The notes under the pieces were generated by a model. The model worked only from the letters and a program-made list of their open reading frames with translations, ran no database searches and was not told the DNA's origin. From positions 17,439,501-17,503,500 of the forward strand of contig NC_085121.1 of NCBI RefSeq assembly GCF_030269925.1: a DNA stretch of 64,000 nucleotides. Direction: 5' to 3'. How positions within the stretch are numbered: position 1 is the first letter of the stretch; each line of letters starts with the position of its first letter. Positions 1 through 10,711 of the stretch are shown here, one piece after another. Position numbers and translations under genes: made by a program. The stretch is from Bombyx mori (lineage: Eukaryota; Arthropoda; Insecta; Lepidoptera; Bombycidae).

Positions 1-1158
1 AGCACCCGACACCGCGGCATGTGTAGACGCAGGCCGTTCAGCGTCACTAGCGACAATACGTTTCGCTTCGAGAGCCGCCAGCCCGCCACCCAGCCTTTCC
101 ATTACAGCCTGGACGGTGCGATCGATAATCTCGTCCAGGCTGTAGCAATTCGGTTCCGGCAGGCCCACGATCCGTGGCCCCGCGGATCCCTGCTGCCGCT
201 CGACGGCCGTCGCCTCCCTAGACCGCGGCGACGGGAGACGCGAACGCCGCTGTACCGCGCGCGATGGTGGCAGCACGGGCCACGGGTCGCCAGCCGCCGC
301 TGAGGGACAGGGACCCCGAGGGACCCCGGAGACCAGCGGCGACACCGCCGGCACAGATGCCGGAGGAGTCCGCGACCCAGCGGCACGTGGCAACGCGGGC
401 GACGACCTCGTCGCGGCTACCCGCTTGGTAGCAGCAACCTTGCCATCGGGCCGCTGCTGCGCCTGTAGCTGTGCTCGGAGCCTCAAATTCTCCGCCATCA
501 GCTGCACCACCTGGTCATTGGCGGAAGCAACCGAAGGCAGAACCTTCGAGACTCGCGAGACGACTTCCCGCAGCCTGCGGCCAGCAGCTTTGGTTTTGGC
601 ACTGGTCGCCGCATACGACTTGACGGTCTTCATGGCCCTGCCTATGACCAAGGCGGGGTCCCGAAGACCGCCCTCCTCCTCTTCTGTCGTCCGCCCGTCC
701 AGCGAGGCGACAGACATCGACGCCGATGACGGCGCCGGTGACGGTGCGCCCTTCCCCCGAGCGGGTCTCCCTTTAGGGGGCGGCATCTCCTCCGCGGCAG
801 AGGCCGAATCGGAGACTACCACCACTTTCTCCGGTGGGGCATCCGTGTCAGAGGACGACGTTTGCCCCTCCCCTTCGCGGGAAGAAACTCCCCTCGACTT
901 TCTCTTCCGCCTAACTTTCCCTTTCGGGCCAGCCGCCTCACAGTCGCTGACGAGCGCAGAGCGCGTCGAGCCAGCGCTGGCACACCTCGGTTCGACGGGT
1001 TTTCCGCTGCCCGTCGCACAGCCCCCTTCATCGTGGCATGCTTTGCCCCCCCCAGAATACGTGGGGCAGCATGCTCCCACCGAGGTGGAAGCACGGAGGG
1101 ATTCTCCACCTAGAGTGGTACCCTCCTGGGGTAATTTTTTCGTTAAGTCTGCCATCAT
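1..1158 (-). CDS. ORF1 (gag-like) protein of an R1-clade retrotransposon, N-terminal 386 codons, partial
   Basis: The frame starts at two adjacent ATGs (1158-1153) and runs without a stop through all 386 codons to base 1, so the protein continues beyond the window. Visible parts are a low-complexity N-terminus, a basic cluster KGKVRRKRKSRG at residues 79-90, an acidic/Ser-rich stretch at 95-125, a Pro/Ala/Ser-rich linker at 126-150, a conserved-looking block at about 165-205 (DPALVIGRAMKTVKSYAATS), and a short Leu-rich coiled-coil-like segment VVQLMAENLRLRAQLQAQQ at 217-235. Pro/Ser/Arg-rich sequence follows. In this clade ORF1 binds element RNA and ends in CCHC zinc knuckles; those would lie past the edge. 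The R1-clade call rests on overall resemblance, the leader structure and the other R1-clade copies here. It could be TRAS-, SART- or R1-like. The plus-strand ORF at 425-1285 is its antisense shadow. Confidence 0.72.
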   Translation of the reverse strand, partial: MMADLTKKLPQEGTTLGGESLRASTSVGACCPTYSGGGKACHDEGGCATGSGKPVEPRCASAGSTRSALVSDCEAAGPKGKVRRKRKSRGVSSREGEGQTSSSDTDAPPEKVVVVSDSASAAEEMPPPKGRPARGKGAPSPAPSSASMSVASLDGRTTEEEEGGLRDPALVIGRAMKTVKSYAATSAKTKAAGRRLREVVSRVSKVLPSVASANDQVVQLMAENLRLRAQLQAQQRPDGKVAATKRVAATRSSPALPRAAGSRTPPASVPAVSPLVSGVPRGPCPSAAAGDPWPVLPPSRAVQRRSRLPSPRSREATAVERQQGSAGPRIVGLPEPNCYSLDEIIDRTVQAVMERLGGGLAALEAKRIVASDAERPASTHAAVSGA

Positions 1159-1212
1159 TTATTTATTCCTTTATTATTTAACCAGGGGTCGGTCCCCTGG
1201 GACGGCCCTCAC

Positions 1213-1505
1213 GACTGGACACCCTCCAGCCACTCATCCCATCACCGGGCACGTCACAGGCTTAGGATTAGGGCATTTTTTATAGAGGTTTGCATCCTCG
1301 CGGCCCCTACTAGGCAGCGGCCCCCGCCCCCCACCAAGTGGGGATTACGGTATGGGACAACCCTTGGGACTAGACTCCCTCCAGCCATTCATCCCATCGT
1401 CAGGTGTCAAAAACTTGGGATTGGGGCATTTTTATAGAGGTTCGCATCCTCACGGCTCCTGCTAGGCAGCAGCCCCCGTCCCCTACTCGGTAGGGATTGC
1501 GGTGT
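1213..1505 (-). repeat. Tandem repeat A in the 5' UTR, two diverged units of about 156 bp
   Basis: Unit 1 begins near 1213 and unit 2 near 1369. Shared plus-strand words in the same order are ccctccagcca, tcatcccatc, ggcatttttatagaggtt, gcatcctc and aggcagc, followed by a gggatt motif. The two units differ at many bases, so the duplication is not recent. Confidence 0.8.
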
Positions 1506-1512
1506 GCTTCTT

Positions 1513-1810
1513 CGAAGCCACGCCGGTAAACCGGTACCCCCCTTTGGGGGGCCTTCCCCTGTAGCCGCCAAGAGGCAGCCGGGGACATGGCAACCAGCGA
1601 CCGGAAGGGAGTGCCCTCCGGTTCACTTCTCATCCACGTGGGGTCTACCATTACTGACAGACCCACACGTCTGACCACGGTGTGGCCACGCCGGCGTACC
1701 GGTACCCTCCTCTGGAGGGCCTTCCCCTTTAGCAGCCAAAGAGCTGCCGGGGACATGGCCTAGCAACCAAGAGGGCTCCAGAAGGGAGCCCTCTCCCGCT
1801 TCACACACAC
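1513..1810 (-). repeat. Tandem repeat B in the 5' UTR, two diverged units of about 168 bp
   Basis: The unit starts recur at gccacgccgg (1517 and 1685). They are followed in both by ccggtaccc, ggccttccccttt/gt, agccgccaagaggc/agcagccaaagagc and gccggggacatggc, then a pyrimidine-rich end. This repeat differs in sequence from repeat A, so the leader was expanded twice. Confidence 0.8.
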
Positions 1811-1985
1811 TTTGTCCAGCAAAGGTGGGAAACGGGAACACGGTGTGCAGTCTTCTTTGTTCACGGCACCCCTGTGCAGACAACGCTGCTCCACGGTATC
1901 GGGGTGCACGCTTAAGCCCCACCGCCGCGACAAGGCGAGACCACGTTCGGTGGGGATATAATTGAATCTGGTACCTTCTTTGGTT

Positions 1986-2691
1986 TTCACTAGTTTTAGA
2001 CATAATTAAAATAAAATTTATTTTCTTTTTTTTAGTTGGACTTTCTATAAAAGTGTATTTTGTTAGTTTTTTTAAACTATTATTTATAATCATTTTTTAG
2101 TTGAATTTCAAATTTTTTTTATTTTTTTTTTATTTGTCATCGGTCCTCAATAAGTATACCATATTTCAAGTTAATCCGACGTTTTAAAAGGGGTCAAAAT
2201 CATGTTCAAAGATTCCGTTACAAACATACATACATACGTCTGAAGCTAATAAAAGCGTATTAATTACTTTTTTCGCAGTCATCCACAAATTTTAATTATT
2301 GAACTCTAAGTATAATATGTATGTACGTGTTTTATATAAATATAATACACTGTAAATAAATCGAAACTTTGTAAATAGTAAAATAAAAATAATAAACGCG
2401 GGATTAAATTTTAAAAGTAATTGTAACTATCGCATCTGAATTTTCATCCAAATGAAACATACGGCCGGTTTAAGTATGTCATAAATTCCATATGAACTAC
2501 ATAGTTGTGAGACGTATAGTGAACTCACACCAGTAAATGCCACAATTTGGATTGTTTTTCGTGGAACAAAACAATTGAAGCCGACTGATGAGTAAAGGCT
2601 ATCGGCGACATTCTTGTCCTATAATATTACTACAGCTTAAAAATTATCCATTCAATACAGTTAAATAGATAATGCAATTATCATTTACATT
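1986..2691. other. A/T-rich DNA, no gene seen
   Basis: T-rich runs at 2015-2140 and short catacatacata repeats near 2224. No frame, RNA gene or recognised repeat. Confidence 0.6.
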
Positions 2692-3105
2692 GTCGTCGTG
2701 GCCTAAAATACGTCCGGTGCATTCGTGTTGAGCGATGCACCGGTGTTCGAATCCCGCAGGCGGGTACTAATTTTTCTAATGAAATACGTACTTAACAAAT
2801 GTTCATGATTTACTTCTACGGTGAAGGAATAATATCGTGTAATAAAAATGAAACTCGCAAAATTATAGTTTGCGTAATTACTGGTGGTAAGACCTCTTGT
2901 GAGTCCGCACGGGTAGGTACCACCGCCCCGCCTTTTTTCTGCCGTGAAGCAGTAATGCGTTTCGGTTTGAAGGGTGGGGCAGCAGTTGTAACTACACTGA
3001 GACTTTAGAACTTATATCTCAAGGTGTGTGCTTTTACGTTGTAGATGTCTATGGGCTCCAGTAACCACTTAACACCAATCGGGCTGTGAGTTCGTGAAAA
3101 AAGAA
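2692..3105 (+). mobile_element. Bm1-type SINE, nearly full length
   Basis: It has the tRNA-like head with a B box (gtgttcgaatcccgc near 2732), then the family body (gacctcttgtgagtccgcac, gtgaagcagtaatgcg) and a decayed tail with a poor A-rich end. The A box is damaged (gtcgtggcctaaaatacg lacks several bases of the intact copy at 54314), and the tail diverges at about 3085. It is therefore an older copy transcribed from left to right. Confidence 0.85.
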
Positions 3106-3621
3106 AACATAAAATAATCCTTTCATTAAACAAACCGTAAACTGTTCTTTCAAACCTAACGACATAAAGGAGCGACTAGATTACATCGCACCCTCAACGC
3201 TCGAGAAATATGAGGTAATATTTATCATTTTCATTCTTAAACACGTCTCCAGACCTAACAGAGCGGACCACTTTGTATTCAAATCGTATTCGAGTAAAAA
3301 TGATAAGGAGCGGTCCTGGTGGAGGAGGCGCCAACCGGTTTCCAGATATTAAGCGACAATTACGCTCACCGAGCTGCTATAAAACATGAACGGGGAATTT
3401 CAGATATGCCATTAGATGCTCGCTTTTTTCGCTTTCTGCCTGTTATTTATACAAATTAATTGCTTTTTTATGGAGCTCGCAGAGAGCCCTGTGTTTATTG
3501 TCACCGTTCCTCCGTAATTATCGCGACTCTAAGCTGTGTTTGAAGAGTTTTGTGTATTATTATTTTTTTGGGCTTATTGTACCGAGTACCCGCTGAGATT
3601 TGGTGCGTCAAGAGTTGTATA
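3106..3621. other. Unique-looking A/T-rich DNA, no gene seen
   Basis: No open frame beyond chance length and no recognised repeat. Confidence 0.5.
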
Positions 3622-3867
3622 TCTATACTAATATATAAATCTACAGTGGTTTTTACGGATGTTCCGTTATAACTACTGAATCATGCATACTATTGTCTTA
3701 AAACTTGGTAACCATGTAGAAAATACATGTACTTAATGGATAGACTAATATTTATATGAGTGTTGGACTTCTTACACCAGTTGCGGGGGCGTTAATGATG
3801 AGAATCTTTGTGGGGGTGAGAACTATGTTAATTTTAAATGCCCAGCGAAGCGGACGGGTACAGCTAG
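3622..3867 (+). mobile_element. Non-autonomous Helitron, 246 bp
   Basis: It starts TCTATACTAATATATAAATC after a host A and ends in a CTAG before a host T, with a G/C-rich subterminal stretch (cagcgaagcggacggg) just upstream of the end. This is the standard A|TC...CTAG|T Helitron form. Related copies are at 33446-33695 (plus) and 9598-9818 (minus). It has no coding capacity. Confidence 0.8.
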
Positions 3868-4010
3868 TTTTATATAAAGAGAGGCAGACTTACAAATTGT
3901 ATTCTGTAGGAAAGATTTAACCGTAATGCAATGGTACATTCGGGGAGATTGCGTTCGTATTGTTTTCTAGAATCGTGGCGATTTCGATTTGCTTCTGTGG
4001 CGAATATTAA

Positions 4011-4133
4011 TGCTTTTTTTTTATTGCCCTTGGAGGCAGACGAGCATACGGCCCACCTGATGGTGAGTGGTTACCGTCGCCCATGGACTTCAGCAATGCC
4101 AAGGGCAGAACCAAGCCGCTGCCTACAACTTAA
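4011..4133 (-). mobile_element. LINE 3' tail (family with CTGCCTACAAGGGCAATAAA end), 5' truncated
   Basis: On the minus strand this is the tail gtaggcagcggcttgg...ccatgggcgacggtaac...gtctgcctccaagggcaata-A(n), appearing here as a T run followed by ttgcccttggaggcag. A longer copy of the same tail is at 48110-48428. Only the 3' UTR is left. Confidence 0.75.
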
Positions 4134-5920
4134 CGATACGATAAAGTAATCGATATTTATTGATATGGTTCAGCGCATCAGGACAGTACAAAAAGGATAG
4201 AGCAACTGGAAGTATGAAGATTCAGATAAAACAATGGAAAGTGTATTTACTGAAAGAGATATTATGCCACATATTACTATCTAAAAAAATGTAATTTTTC
4301 TCTTTCTTACCCAAACATATTATAAGCTATCTTAAAAATTTATCAACACTCTCAATTCAAAGTTAATTAAATAGTAATACTATTAACAAAATAGCTTTCG
4401 CTAAAAATTAAGAGAGGCCAGAATTTATTGATGAAAAAATAATCTATAAAATTTACAACGAACATATGAATAAATCGCTTGATTCCTCTCGCCACCCAGC
4501 TGCTTCTTAATGCAAATTATTCGAAAATTAATTAAACTTTCCTACTGGAACATTCCAGCAATTCCAATTCGCCGTAAAACCTTCCTAACAATCGTCGACA
4601 ACTCAAAGAAAGGTCGAATCAATATAAAAACAATAATTTTCTGTATTTCTGTCAATAAAAATTTGAACGGAGAGAGACGTTAAGCAAACTCATTAAACAC
4701 GAACAAAAGCAAAATTTTATAATGATTATACTTTTCTTTGATTTTTAATTAAATGTTTAATTTTCGTCAAAATTATAAATGTTAGGATGATGAAACGAAA
4801 TAAATTCGGTTTGGTTTTCTTCATTCATTCATTTATTCATTGTCTTTGCAGACGTGTTGAGCGGTCACCGAGTCTTATGGACATCAGCAATGTTAGCACA
4901 GTCAAGCTTTGCGCTTTCATTTCTAACATAACTTACGGCTAGACTAGGTACATCCTTACCGGTATACATGCATCTTCGGGCAACCGCGTAGTTCATAAAA
5001 GAACTAGTTAGTAGAGCTGGGCTAATAAGGTCTGGGTTGGGTCTGCGGAGGGACTTCGGTTCCCTCTGTATTTTGTACCGTATGTACATTCTTTTGTTTT
5101 CTTATTGATATTTTGAAGGAGACAACCGATTTTATCCAAAGGTTTACTATGTCAATTGCCACAAAAAAAAAAAGAAGATTGATTGACAGAGGAGAAAATG
5201 ACACTTTTTTATTTTATTTTGACCGTTTTATCTTTGCACATTTATTTTATTTAATATACAGAATCCTTTTTTATTTAAAGGTTTGTTTTTCTGATGTTGC
5301 CGCGTAAAACCGTTTTCGTGTATACATCTGTCTGAAGCATATAAAGATTTCTGGATCTGACAAGGGTTACATATATATACGGTCTAATGGTTAAAGATTT
5401 GAGTTCAAGCGCACAACTTATTTATTTATTTGATCAACAATTGAAAAACAACTTTAGTTAAAACCTGCGGTAAGTATCAACAAAGTAACCGCCAATTTTA
5501 GAATTGAAGCTTCCGATAGCATAGACATCATATCTTAAGATAGATAGGGGTAGGAGTAAGGGGAGGGGCTAAGAGCTCGTATAAGCTTAGTAAGTTTGCG
5601 GACTTTAACAAGATGTGTTAATTTATGAAATAGAAAAAAAACATTGGCTAATTTAATACAAAAAACAAAAGTTTTAGTTGACTTTTAGTAGAAAGTAGAC
5701 TTCATTTGAAGAAGAGAAAAAGTTTCCGTGAGAATGAACTTTTGACGAAGTGTTTTTTTTTATTATTTTGTTTTACAAATTAATCACACAATTAATGTTA
5801 AAGTTCGCGAACGAACTAAGCTTATAAGAATAAAATGAATCATCCTGCATGCTGTTGTCAAAAATTTAACGAACACATTTTTTATGTGTATAAAATTCGA
5901 ACAAAATATACAAACACTTT
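4134..5920. other. 1.8 kb of A/T-rich DNA, no gene seen
   Basis: Short frames at 4865-5307 are chance ORFs in low-complexity DNA. A weak tRNA-like word (tctaatggttaaagatttgagttcaagc near 5384) is too short to call a SINE head. Confidence 0.5.
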
Positions 5921-6158
5921 GCTGGTTGTAGGACCTCTTGTGAGTCCGCGCGGATAGGTACCACCACCTTGCCTATTTCTGCCGTGAAGCAGTAATGCAT
6001 TCCGGTTTGAAGGGTGGGGCAGCCGTTGTAACTATACTGAGAACTTAGAACTTATATCTCAGGGTGGGTAGCGTCGTAGATGTCTATGGGCTCCAGTAAC
6101 CAGTTAACACCAGGTGGACTGTGAGCTCGTCCACCCATCTAAGCAATAAAAAAACAGA
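5921..6158 (+). mobile_element. Bm1-type SINE, 5' truncated (lacks the tRNA head)
   Basis: It begins at the ctggttgtaggacctcttg body motif and runs to gagctcgtccacccatctaagcaata plus an A run at 6150. Compared with the full copy it has lost the head and about 12 bases near 6072 (ggtagcgtcgtag). Confidence 0.88.
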
Positions 6159-6939
6159 CGCATCTATACCGTTTCTTATATTATGTTAAAAATAATTATA
6201 TTTATGTCTTGTGGAAAGTCTCAGAGAATACTAGACAGCTTTAACTCTCGATCTATCTAACTTTCCATTTTGCTTGATACAAAGACTTAAATAAACTCAA
6301 ATTAATTAGCCGTGAGTGATTGAAATGTCTCGAAAGAAGTAAAGTTTAAGTTTCATTCGAACTTTACAAGAATTTTCCGCTAAAGAAAAATAAAAAAAGT
6401 TCTTAGTTTTATCTTTTTGTTTCATTTGAGATATGAGTCTATTAAATAATGCTGTTAATATCATGAACTGATGGAGTACGCAAATAAATTCTTTTTCATA
6501 TAATTAATGAAACTTTGAAAGCTCTCAATACTTTGCACGTTTTACGAGCGTGTCATAAAAAAATATAAGTATGGATTTCTACAACCACAATTACTGATCA
6601 TTCAACGTTGAGGGATACCTACTAAAAACTGAGTTTCAGAACATCTCCAATGGACAGTATTAGACCGCTGACTATGGATCTCCGCCAGGAGAAAACAGAC
6701 AATGAAAGTAGAATGATAATAAAACATGTCTATTTAATGCTAGTAATTTGTACAGTGTCCACACATAATAATTATCACATAGTAAGAATCCAGTTGCGTT
6801 TCGGTTTGAAGAGTACAACAAATTATAATTACATTGAGATGTTACAAATTTGGTGATGGCACTGGTATTATGACGTCTATGAATTCTATGGAACAACAAC
6901 TGCGACATTGTGTTATTCAAGAAAAGAGCATATTCTTAT
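6159..6939. other. A/T-rich DNA, no gene seen
   Basis: The paired ORFs at 6650-6920 overlap on opposite strands and look like nothing known. A few words (gttgcgtttcggtttgaag near 6792, acattgagatgttac near 6832) suggest a very decayed Bm1 fragment. Confidence 0.45.
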
Positions 6940-7062
6940 CTGAAGGGTAGGCAACGCACTGGCGTAAACGCTGGTAACCGTGGGCGGCGGTGAATCACTT
7001 ACCATCAGGTGACCCGTCTTGCTCGTTTGCCTCTAAGGTGTTATAAAAAAAAAAAAAAAAAA
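6940..7062 (+). mobile_element. LINE or SINE 3' tail ending in cctctaaggtgttata-A(18)
   Basis: It contains the lepidopteran tail motif gggtaggcaacgcactgg...gggcggcggtgaatcacttaccatcaggtgacccg...ctcgtttgcct, ending in an 18-base A run (7045-7062). It is related to, but not the same as, the tail at 48428. Confidence 0.65.
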
Positions 7063-7155
7063 CAATTAACTAGCTATATTCCTACTGTTTTTTCCAGCTT
7101 TATACCCCCTATGCAAATTTGGCAATCAGATTGAAATGTCAATAATTATACATTA

Positions 7156-7399
7156 CTAGCTATCCCGGCAGACTTCGTAGTGCCTCAATCGATAAATAAA
7201 ATACACATCAAGGGGACACATCAAAGGAAAAACAAAATTGTTTGTTTTTGTATAATTCCGAGCTTTTTTATATTTCTTCACCTTTTAAACCTTCCCTGGA
7301 CTTCCACGAATAATTCAAGACAAAATTAGCCAAATCGGTCCTGCCGTTCTCGAGTTTTAGCGAGACGAACGAACAGCAATTCCTTTTTATATATAGAGA
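7156..7399 (-). mobile_element. Non-autonomous Helitron, 244 bp
   Basis: The minus-strand 3' end is the CTAG at 7156-7159 with cccggcagacttcg next to it. The 5' end is TCTCTATATATAAAAAGG at 7399, followed by the conserved ctcgctaaaactcgagaacggc block. It belongs with the copies at 22317 and 51881. Confidence 0.78.
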
Positions 7400-8625
7400 T
7401 TAAAGTCGGCTCATGGCTTTCAGAAGAACATCATTTCGCATATTCGTATCTCAAACCAAGTGATCGATTTAGAAATTTCAAGTAAGACTTTTACCACCAT
7501 CATTTTATTCCGACCTAAAAAGTCCAGATAACTGTCGGTAACCAAGTACCACGAAAAATAAAACAAAAGAAGCCCACTAATAGCCCTGTTCGTTGTAATG
7601 TTGATAAGGAGGATTTTCCTTGGTGTGCAACTCGATAGCGCTCCTGATGAGTCGATAAGAACAGAAAGAAGTAAATAATGAAATCGGCCAAAATTATATT
7701 GTATGTAGGGATAAAACATTTATAAGAAAGACTATCGTGTAAGGGTTGCTTACAAAATATTTTTACATATTAAGGCAAACGGTTAGAAGATATGATAACA
7801 ATACTTAATCTCATTAGCAAGATGCTAGATGTATTTATTTCAGGTACAAATAACACTACAGTTTAGACTTCTTTCTTAAAATCAATGCTCATCTGGTGTA
7901 GATTTTTTGGGGGTTATATTGAATGGATATTTTTATTATATTGATCGGATAGATTGAGGGGCCATGTGATAAGGTATAGACGGATGTCATAAGTGTGAAC
8001 AACACGTTTGGTCAGTCATAATATTATTGAAAAATGAGCGTCTTACTCTTCAAATCAGAACGCAAAACTGGTTCGTGACATACATATGTGTATATAGGCA
8101 AGATGATGATACCCAGTACTACATAATTCTGTAATCATAAGCAGGTGATCTCACTTTCCACCTAGTGGGAGCCTTTTGTAGGAACCCAGATAAACTTCAA
8201 TGTTTGAAGACACTAGGTAGTTGTAAAAGTTTCCGTTTGTTTGGAATACCAATTCCAATACATTCTGTGACTAGTGCAACAATGTATTCGAAGGAGATGA
8301 ATTTGGTGTAAATTATTCTAATCTGAGACTCTTGGACCTCTCAACCTTGGGCAGACTATAAATAGCTTGGTAAATTTTTCATAATAATATGTCATACTGA
8401 GTGACTTCAACTGAACAAACTTATCTGCCTCATGACTGACGGTCTTAAGTTAGAAGCGAATCTAAAACCAGAGCACACTTGTTTATTTCATGTGCGGTAA
8501 AAATGAACTTCATAAGAATATCTAACTTCGTACCTGGAATTCATAGTACTATGGATATTTTTGGCTTACCTTTTTATTCGTTTCACCGGTGAAACTCTGT
8601 GAAAATAATGTGCGCATACGCATTT
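7400..8625. other. 1.2 kb without a supported gene
   Basis: A minus-strand 99-codon frame (7420-7719) is hydrophobic and A/T-driven, with no recognised motif or gene context. Confidence 0.45.
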
Positions 8626-8862
8626 ACTGGTCGTTGAGCCTTTTGTAAGCTCGGGAGCCCAAGTAGGCACCACCACCCTGCCTATTTCAGCCGTGAAGCA
8701 GTAATGCGTTTTGGTTTGAAGGGCGTGGCAGCCGTTGTAGAACTGAGATTTAGAACTTATGTCTCAAGGTTGGTTAGAGCGCATTAATGTAGTTGATGTT
8801 TACTTAACACTAGGTGGGCAGTGAGCTCGTCCGTTCATCTTAGCAATGAAAATAAAAATAAA
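8626..8862 (+). mobile_element. Bm1-type SINE, headless and diverged
   Basis: Body motifs are present in order with many substitutions: gtaggcaccaccaccctgcc, gccgtgaagcagtaatgcg, gtggcagccgttgtag, gtgagctcgtccg. The tail is a mixed A-rich stretch (caatgaaaataaaaataaaaa). An older copy. Confidence 0.8.
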
Positions 8863-9597
8863 AAGCTTATGGAATATGAATAGGTACACTACGACTCCGA
8901 AGACCTAATGATTATATCTACATAAGGAATATTGACTACGAAACAATTACAACTAGCTATTGAGAAGGGTGACTTGTCATCACACATTTGACGCCGAGAA
9001 GAGTTGGAAAGGAAAATCTTGGAATGCAGCTCCTTTAATGAGATATAAGCGGTTTTGTTCAAGCATCCAAACAAATATTCGAATTGTAATTAACTTTGTC
9101 ATGAGAAACATTAGGCACGTCGAAACGCATAACAATTAGCTAATTAAACCAAGATTAATTTAATTCACTTACACAAAAAAGCTGTCATTAACTAAAAGTA
9201 CTAGACGTCAGCCAAGTCTCGTGACTTAGACCTAAAATACGAATTTCTAAGCCCGCGGAGAGCTTCCGTAGAATTTTGTAGGGAGATTAAGATAATTAAA
9301 ATACTTGATGCCAAAGTTACGGGCTGCGGTTCCAGGGATTAACACGGAGAGTACGTAAAAACTTTTTTTTTATCATCGGTCGTTAAATATCGGCCCTTTT
9401 AATATTTTAAAATCTTAATATAAGTTATTAATGATGGTTTGAAGTTAAATTTTTATTAGGATCGTTGGCTTTCCGGTCTACGGTGGCCATGAAGCCTGTA
9501 GGAGTGGTGAGGTTTTAAAAACAGAAGAAGATGGAATCATCTTGAATATCTTCAGGACACGTACGTATGAACATTCAGTACAAAACATAGAGGTAGT
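8863..9597. other. A/T-rich DNA, no gene seen
   Basis: No recognised element or long frame. Confidence 0.5.
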
Positions 9598-9818
9598 CAC
9601 TAAGTGTTCCCAACCCGCTGCGCTGGGCATTTAAAATTAACATTATTATTTATTGTCATTAGTATTAGGGAGTCTAACACTCATATAAATATTAGCCTTT
9701 CCATTAAGTACATGTATTTTCTACATGGATACCAAGTTTCAAGTCAATCGGATGCATGGTTCAGTAGTTATAACGGCACATCCGTAAAAACCACTGTAGA
9801 TTTATATATTAGTATAGA
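9598..9818 (-). mobile_element. Non-autonomous Helitron, inverted relative of 3622-3867
   Basis: The reverse complement matches the 3.6-kb and 33.4-kb copies over their length: the 5' TCTATACTAATATATAAATC ends at 9818, and the body includes ggatgtgccgttataactac. The 3' end has decayed from CTAG to CTTAG. Confidence 0.78.
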
Positions 9819-10038
9819 TTGTGCCTGGTTCATTTTGAATGATGAACTTTTCTCTGCAACTTTATGACAAGTCGTCTCTTTTTTATGTTAATCTCTCAGT
9901 TCGAGAGACGACTGTTTGGAAACTGTTCATTCAATAACGAGCAGTATCATTCTTAAAAATCTGATCGAGTTAACCTTCACAGTACTATGCTCTTTTCTGC
10001 TCATCTAGAACAATCGAAACTTCTACTTTGCCTTAGAC

Positions 10039-10711
10039 CAGTGGCTCCCAAACTTATTTTGTCTACTGCCCACTTTGAGAATAAATTATTTTTTAGCGCC
10101 CCCATTTTTTCTACCTTTTTTTTTTTTTTTTTTTGCTTAGATTGGTGGACGAGCTCACAGCCCACCTGGTGTTAAGTGGTTACTGGAGCCCATAGACATC
10201 TACAACGTAAATGCGCCACCCATCTTGAGATATAAGTTCTAAGGTCTCAGTATAGTTACAACGGCTACCCCACCCTTCAAACCGAAACGCATTACTGCTT
10301 CACGGCAGAAATAGGCGGGGGGGTGGTACCTACCCGTGCGGACTCACAAGAGGTCCTACCACCAGTGATTACGCAAATTGTAATTTTGCGGGTTTGACTT
10401 TTATTACACGATGTTATTCCTTCACCGTGGAAGTCAATCGTGAACATTTGTTAAGTACGTATTTCATTAGAAAAATTGGTACCCGCCTGCGGGATTCGAA
10501 CACCGGTGCATCGCAACAACGAATGCACCGGACGTCTTATCCTTTAGGCCACGACGACTTCGAACTTACCTACTTAAATACCACTATAGTGAGAGCTCCG
10601 TCTCCCAAGCCTCTACACAATGCCCCCATTTTTTTCTGGGTCTATTACCGCCCCCCCATTAAGCCTTCAGCGCCCACAAGGGGGCGTTATCGCCCACTTT
10701 GGGAAAGACTG
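10039..10711. mobile_element. hAT-like non-autonomous DNA transposon with 8-bp TSD, split by a nested SINE
   Basis: An 8-bp direct repeat CCTTAGAC flanks the element (10031-10038 and 10712-10719). Inside it lie imperfect inverted ends, CAGTGGCTCCCAAACT on the left and the complement of CAGTCTTTCCCAAAGT on the right. Eight-base duplications and CAGTG...CCAAA ends are typical of hAT elements. Internal gcgccccc/gggggcg stretches mirror each other. Once the SINE (10116-10562) is set aside the element is about 226 bp and non-coding. Confidence 0.78.
10116..10562 (-). mobile_element. Bm1-type SINE, full length, nested in the hAT-like element
   Basis: It has a 19-base T run (A tail on the minus strand), the complete tail and body, and the tRNA-like head ending at about 10562 with B box gggattcgaacacc and A-box region taggccacgacg. 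It is nearly identical in layout to the plus-strand copy at 54314-54757. It lies wholly inside 10039-10711, so it is the younger insertion. Confidence 0.9.

Larger units (their letters stand above)
1..1985 (-). mobile_element. R1-clade non-LTR retrotransposon, 5' end only (continues off the left edge)
   Basis: A G/C-rich block on the minus strand stops abruptly near 1985, where the sequence becomes A/T-rich. It contains an ORF1-like reading frame (1-1158) and a long 5' leader (1159-1985). The reverse transcriptase, 3' end and any target duplication lie outside the window. Because LINEs usually lose their 5' ends, this may be a full-length or nearly full-length copy, unlike the other R1-clade pieces here. 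Confidence 0.75.
1159..1985 (-). promoter_or_regulatory. 5' UTR / internal promoter region of the R1-clade element
   Basis: An 827-bp G/C-rich leader lies upstream of ORF1 and has no long frame of its own in the ORF1 direction. It is built from two different tandem repeats (about 156 and 168 bp periods, listed separately). Both copies of the first unit carry a TATAAAAA-like motif on the minus strand (within CCTCTATAAAAA). Non-LTR elements usually carry their promoter inside the 5' UTR, so this is the expected promoter location; promoter activity itself is inference. Confidence 0.5.

Noticed and set aside
425..1285. 286-codon plus-strand ORF
   Set aside because: It is antisense to the gag-like ORF1 (minus strand), is rich in Ser/Pro/Ala from G/C bias, and runs through the repeated 5' UTR; the minus frame has the protein-like features.
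7420..7719. 99-codon hydrophobic minus ORF
   Set aside because: Composition follows A/T richness; no signal-peptide logic, motif, promoter or poly(A) context supports it.
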